A DNA stretch of 64,000 bases from Betaproteobacteria bacterium. Its GTDB lineage: Bacteria; Pseudomonadota; Gammaproteobacteria; Burkholderiales; Rhodocyclaceae. The notes under the pieces are model-generated. The model was given only the letters and a program-made list of their open reading frames with translations, ran no database searches and was not told the origin of the DNA. Numbering within the stretch: the stretch's first letter is position 1; each line of letters starts with the position of its first letter. This document shows positions 61,039-64,000 of this stretch, piece by piece. A program made the position numbers and the translations under genes. The stretch is taken from assembly GCA_009779265.1 (NCBI GenBank), contig WREP01000007.1:1-64000 (forward strand). The letters run 5' to 3'.

Positions 61039-62055
61039 ATGGCCGGCGACTTTCTTTCCCAGGACGAGGTTGATGCCCTACTCAAGGGCGTCACCGGGGA
61101 GGCGGACGAACCCGAGGAACGCGACGGCGCCAGCGGCGAAATCCGCCCCTACAACATCGGCACGCAGGAGCGCATCGTCCGCGGTCGGATGCCGACCCTG
61201 GAGCTGATCAACGAGCGTTTCGCCCGCTACCTGCGCATCGGCCTGTTCAACTACATGCACCGCAATGCCGAGGTGTCGGTCGGCCCGATCCGGGTGCAGA
61301 AATACAGCGAATTCATCCGCAATCTGGTCGTCCCGACCAATCTCAACCTGGTCGTCGCCAAGCCCCTGCGCGGCACCTCGCTCTTCATCTTCGACCCCAA
61401 TCTGGTGTTTCTCGTTGTCGACAACATGTTCGGCGGCGACGGCCGCTTCCACACCCGGGTCGAGGGCCGCGACTTCACCGCCACCGAGCAGCGCATCATC
61501 CAGAGCCTGCTCGGCGTCGTGTTCACCGAATACAGCAAATCGTGGAAGCCGGTGTATGACATCCGCTTTGAATATGTGCGTTCGGAAATGAACTCGCAAT
61601 TCGCCAACATCGCCACGCCCTCGGAAATCGTCGTATCGACCACCTTCACGCTGGAATTCGGCGGCAGCACGGCGGACATGCACATCTGCTTCCCCTACTC
61701 CATGCTCGAACCCATCCGCGATCTGCTCTATAGCACCATGCAGAGCGACCAGCTATCGTCGGACAAGCGCTGGATCGTGACGCTGCGCAAGCAGTTGCAA
61801 GGCGCCGAAGTGGAAGTCGTCGCCCATCTCGGCCAGGGCCAGATCACCCTCGGGCAGATTCTCAAACTCAAGACGGGCGACGTCATACCGATCAACATTT
61901 CGCCGCACATCGAGGCGCTGGTCGACGACGTGCCGCTCATGGAATGTACCTACGGCCAGCAGAACGGTCAGTTTGCGCTGAAGGTCGAACGATTCATTGC
62001 CGCACCGGCCGAGGCGCCGGCGGCGGAGCCGGCGTTGGGAGAAAAACATGGCTGA
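61039..62055 (+). CDS. fliM: Flagellar motor switch protein FliM
   Basis: 338 residues. Rotor protein that binds phospho-CheY. The N-terminal CheY-binding peptide is LSQDEVDALLKGVTGE. The middle domain includes MPTLELINERFARYLRIGLF and VVDNMFGGDGRFHTRVEGRD, and the C-terminal SpoA domain LGQGQITLGQILKLKTGDVI. It overlaps fliN by 8 bp. Confidence 0.97.
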   Translation: MAGDFLSQDEVDALLKGVTGEADEPEERDGASGEIRPYNIGTQERIVRGRMPTLELINERFARYLRIGLFNYMHRNAEVSVGPIRVQKYSEFIRNLVVPTNLNLVVAKPLRGTSLFIFDPNLVFLVVDNMFGGDGRFHTRVEGRDFTATEQRIIQSLLGVVFTEYSKSWKPVYDIRFEYVRSEMNSQFANIATPSEIVVSTTFTLEFGGSTADMHICFPYSMLEPIRDLLYSTMQSDQLSSDKRWIVTLRKQLQGAEVEVVAHLGQGQITLGQILKLKTGDVIPINISPHIEALVDDVPLMECTYGQQNGQFALKVERFIAAPAEAPAAEPALGEKHG

Positions 62056-62497
62056 CGAAACAGAAAACCTGGAAAACCCGGTAACCGAGGACGACGGACA
62101 AATCAGCGAGGACGACTGGGCCGCCGCCATGGCCGAGCAGGCCGTCGCCGAGGCGGCGCCAGCGGCGGAGCCGGCCCACCAGCCGGCCGATATCTTCCCG
62201 TCCTTCAACCCGCCCGGCGGCGCTGGCGGGATGATGAACGAACTCGACATGATCCTCGACATCCCGGTGCAGATCACCGTCGAGTTGGGGCGCACCAAGA
62301 TCACCATCAAGAATCTGCTGCAACTGGCCCACGGCTCGGTCGTCGAACTCGACGCCATGGCCGGCGAGCCGATGGACGTGCTGGTCAACGGCACCCTCAT
62401 CGCCCAGGGCGAAGTCGTCGTCGTCAATGACAAATTCGGCATCCGCCTGACCGACATCATCACGCCCTCGGAGCGCATGCGCAAAATCAACCGCTGA
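62048..62497 (+). CDS. fliN: Flagellar motor switch protein FliN
   Basis: 149 residues. C-ring component. The N-terminal acidic extension (about 1-65) precedes the SpoA domain (LDMILDIPVQITVELGRTKI, then LLQLAHGSVVELDAMAGEPM and VNDKFGIRLTDIITPSERM). The start at 62048 lies within the end of fliM. Confidence 0.97.
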   Translation: MADETENLENPVTEDDGQISEDDWAAAMAEQAVAEAAPAAEPAHQPADIFPSFNPPGGAGGMMNELDMILDIPVQITVELGRTKITIKNLLQLAHGSVVELDAMAGEPMDVLVNGTLIAQGEVVVVNDKFGIRLTDIITPSERMRKINR

Positions 62498-62601
62498 ACG
62501 CTTCCGCCGGGTTTTGCGTGGCAAAGGAGAGGCCAAGCGCCGTTTCTCGCTTTTCAGGTTTAAGATAGCGCCCTGACCACATCGCATGACGGGCCTTTTC
62601 C

Positions 62602-63003
62602 TTGCCGCGCCTCATCCCCCTGTTTTTTACCCTGCCCATCCCGGCCCTCGCCGCCGAGGTAGCGGCGCCCGGCATTTCGGCCAGCACTTATGTCCAGGCC
62701 GCTCTGGCGCTGGCGCTCATCGTCGGCCTTCTCGCCGGCGCCGCCTGGCTGGCGCGCAAGGTCAGCGGCGGCAAGGGGTTCGGTCAGGGCGGCATGCGCG
62801 TCATCGGCGGCGTCGCGCTGGGGCCGCGCGAGCGCATCATGTTGCTCGAAGTCGGCGAGGAATGGCTGGTGATCGGCATCGTCCCCGGGCAAATCCGCAC
62901 CCTGCACCGCCTCGCCAAAGGCGAGTTGCCCGCCGCCGAGGCCGGCGGCCAGCCCTCCTTCGCCCAGTGGCTGCAACGCATCGGCGAGCGGAAAACGCCA
63001 TGA
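62602..63003 (+). CDS. fliO: Flagellar biosynthesis protein FliO
   Basis: 133 residues. Helps assemble the FliP-Q-R export channel. One membrane helix (YVQAALALALIVGLLAGAAW, about 30-49) is followed by a basic cytoplasmic part (LARKVSGGKGFGQGGMRVIG, then LGPRERIMLLEVGEEWLVIG). The start appears to be TTG at 62602: the frame is closed by a stop at 62587-62589 and has no ATG before the conserved part. It overlaps fliP as ATGA. Confidence 0.88.
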   Translation: MPRLIPLFFTLPIPALAAEVAAPGISASTYVQAALALALIVGLLAGAAWLARKVSGGKGFGQGGMRVIGGVALGPRERIMLLEVGEEWLVIGIVPGQIRTLHRLAKGELPAAEAGGQPSFAQWLQRIGERKTP

Positions 63004-63743
63004 GCAAGCGCCTCCCCGTCTTCCTCGCCCTGCTCCTGCCGACCGGCCTCGCCCTGGCCCAGGCCAGCGGTCTGCCGGCCATTACCAGCACGCCCACCGC
63101 CAACGGCGGCGCCACTTACTCGCTGACCATCCAGACGCTGGTGCTGATGACGGCGCTGACCTTCATTCCGGCGATGATGCTGATGATGTCCGGCTTCACC
63201 CGTATCGTCATCGTCCTCTCGCTCTTGCGCAACGCGCTCGGCACCCAGACTTCGCCGCCCAATCAGGTGGTGCTCGGCCTTTCGCTCTTTCTCACTTTCT
63301 TCGTCATGAGTCCGGTGCTCGACCGCATCTATACCGAAGCCTATGTGCCGCTTGCGGAAAGCCGCATCGACGTGATGGAGGCCGCCGACCGGGCGGTCGT
63401 GCCGCTGCGCGGCTTCATGCTCAAGCAGACGCGCGAGGCCGATCTGGCGCTCTTCGCCGGCATCGTCAAGGCCGACCGCTTCGAGACGCCGGACGACATC
63501 CCGCTGCGCGTGCTGGTGCCGGCCTTCGTCATCAGCGAATTGAAAACCGCTTTCCAGATCGGCTTCATCCTGTTCATCCCCTTCCTCGTCATCGACATGG
63601 TGGTGGCCAGCATATTGATGTCGATGGGCATGATGATGATGTCGCCGATCATGGTCGCCCTGCCCTTCAAGCTCATGCTGTTCGTGCTGGTCGACGGCTG
63701 GCATCTGGTGATCGGCTCGCTGATGCAGAGTTTCACGCCATGA
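63000..63743 (+). CDS. fliP: Flagellar type III export protein FliP
   Basis: 247 residues. Core of the export channel in the basal body. A cleavable signal peptide (MSKRLPVFLALLLPTGLALA) is followed by helices with family motifs: LTFIPAMMLMMSGFTRIVIV, LRNALGTQTSPPNQVVLGL, RIYTEAYVPLAE and FIPFLVIDMVVASILMSMGM. It overlaps fliO and fliQ by 4 bp each. Confidence 0.97.
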   Translation: MSKRLPVFLALLLPTGLALAQASGLPAITSTPTANGGATYSLTIQTLVLMTALTFIPAMMLMMSGFTRIVIVLSLLRNALGTQTSPPNQVVLGLSLFLTFFVMSPVLDRIYTEAYVPLAESRIDVMEAADRAVVPLRGFMLKQTREADLALFAGIVKADRFETPDDIPLRVLVPAFVISELKTAFQIGFILFIPFLVIDMVVASILMSMGMMMMSPIMVALPFKLMLFVLVDGWHLVIGSLMQSFTP

Positions 63744-64000
63744 CCCCGGCCATTGTCATGGAAATCGGCCGTCAGGCGATCCTGACGGTGCTTACCGTCG
63801 CCGCGCCTATCCTCCTCACCGCTCTGGCCGTCGGCCTGATTGTCAGCATTTTCCAGGCGGCGACGCAAATCAACGAAGCGACCCTGCAATTCGTACCCAA
63901 ATTCACCGCCATGTTCGTCATCCTCCTGCTGATCGGGCCGTGGATCCTGCAATATCTGATCGACTTCATCCAACGCCTGCTCGGCAGCATTCCGCAATTA
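63740..64000 (+). CDS. fliQ: Flagellar type III export protein FliQ, 3' end outside the window
   Basis: 87 residues are encoded before the right edge. FliQ is usually about 89, so only the last one or two codons and the stop are missing. Two membrane helices are visible (LTVAAPILLTALAVGLIVSI, then FTAMFVILLLIGPWILQYL), with the conserved FQAATQINEATLQFVPK between them. The ATG overlaps the fliP stop. fliR is expected next. Confidence 0.95.
   Translation, partial: MTPAIVMEIGRQAILTVLTVAAPILLTALAVGLIVSIFQAATQINEATLQFVPKFTAMFVILLLIGPWILQYLIDFIQRLLGSIPQL

Overview
The window is GC-rich, tightly packed chromosomal DNA from a motile betaproteobacterium. I infer a Rhodocyclales-like organism. The reasons are the trpE-G-D-C and nusB-ribH-ribBA gene orders, a paired cyanophycin synthetase locus, a PEP-CTERM protein with a sigma-54-like promoter, and a single polar-type flagellar cluster with FleS/FleR and sigma-54/sigma-28 promoters. 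No rRNA, tRNA or CRISPR array was found.

Layout. 1-6.4 kb (minus strand): an edge-truncated ribbon-helix-helix antitoxin, a giant thioester alpha-2-macroglobulin, PhnA/YjdM and a small membrane protein. 6.9-12.8 kb (plus): a three-gene RND efflux operon with the outer-membrane factor first. 13.0-16.6 kb: an accessory island with two Phd/PIN toxin-antitoxin pairs, two near-identical 208-bp terminal-inverted-repeat elements flanking an AT-rich gene of uncertain function, a dnaB 3' fragment and a duplicated vapC tail. 16.6-22.5 kb: metG diverging from apbC/mrp, a DUF2167 protein coupled to a site-2-type protease, and a CBS-pair protein. 22.5-30.0 kb (minus): a cyanophycin locus of ABC exporter, DUF1854 protein, short CphA paralogue and full-length CphA. 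30.2-31.6 kb: a DUF4139 protein.

31.8-38.0 kb (minus): rpe, gph, a tryptophan leader peptide with attenuator, trpE, a HigB/HigA-type toxin-antitoxin pair, trpG, trpD and trpC. The leader peptide (4 Trp in 18 residues) starts inside the gph stop codon. The toxin-antitoxin pair sits between the two anthranilate synthase subunit genes. 38.0-40.7 kb: apaG, gene debris, a PEP-CTERM protein, two truncated insertion sequences and an orphan HicA-like protein. 40.7-44.6 kb (minus): pgpA, thiL, nusB, ribH and ribBA, with 178-bp inverted-repeat elements on both sides of nusB-ribH-ribBA.

45.2-64.0 kb: the flagellar cluster. It runs fliC (very short flagellin), flaG, fliD, fliS, fliT, a FliK-like protein, a FlhB C-domain paralogue and a PilZ brake. 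Inverted fliE and fleSR follow, then fliF-G-H-I-J and fliK-L-M-N-O-P-Q; fliQ runs into the right edge. A sigma-28 promoter precedes fliC, and strong sigma-54 -24/-12 matches precede fliE and fliK, consistent with a FleR-controlled hierarchy.

How the parts work together: the window combines core metabolism (Met-tRNA charging, Fe-S assembly, Trp and riboflavin synthesis, thiamine and phospholipid steps) with nitrogen storage as cyanophycin, drug efflux and flagellar assembly. Five loci carry toxin-antitoxin genes or parts of them. Palindromic and MITE-like repeats occupy most of the larger intergenic gaps.
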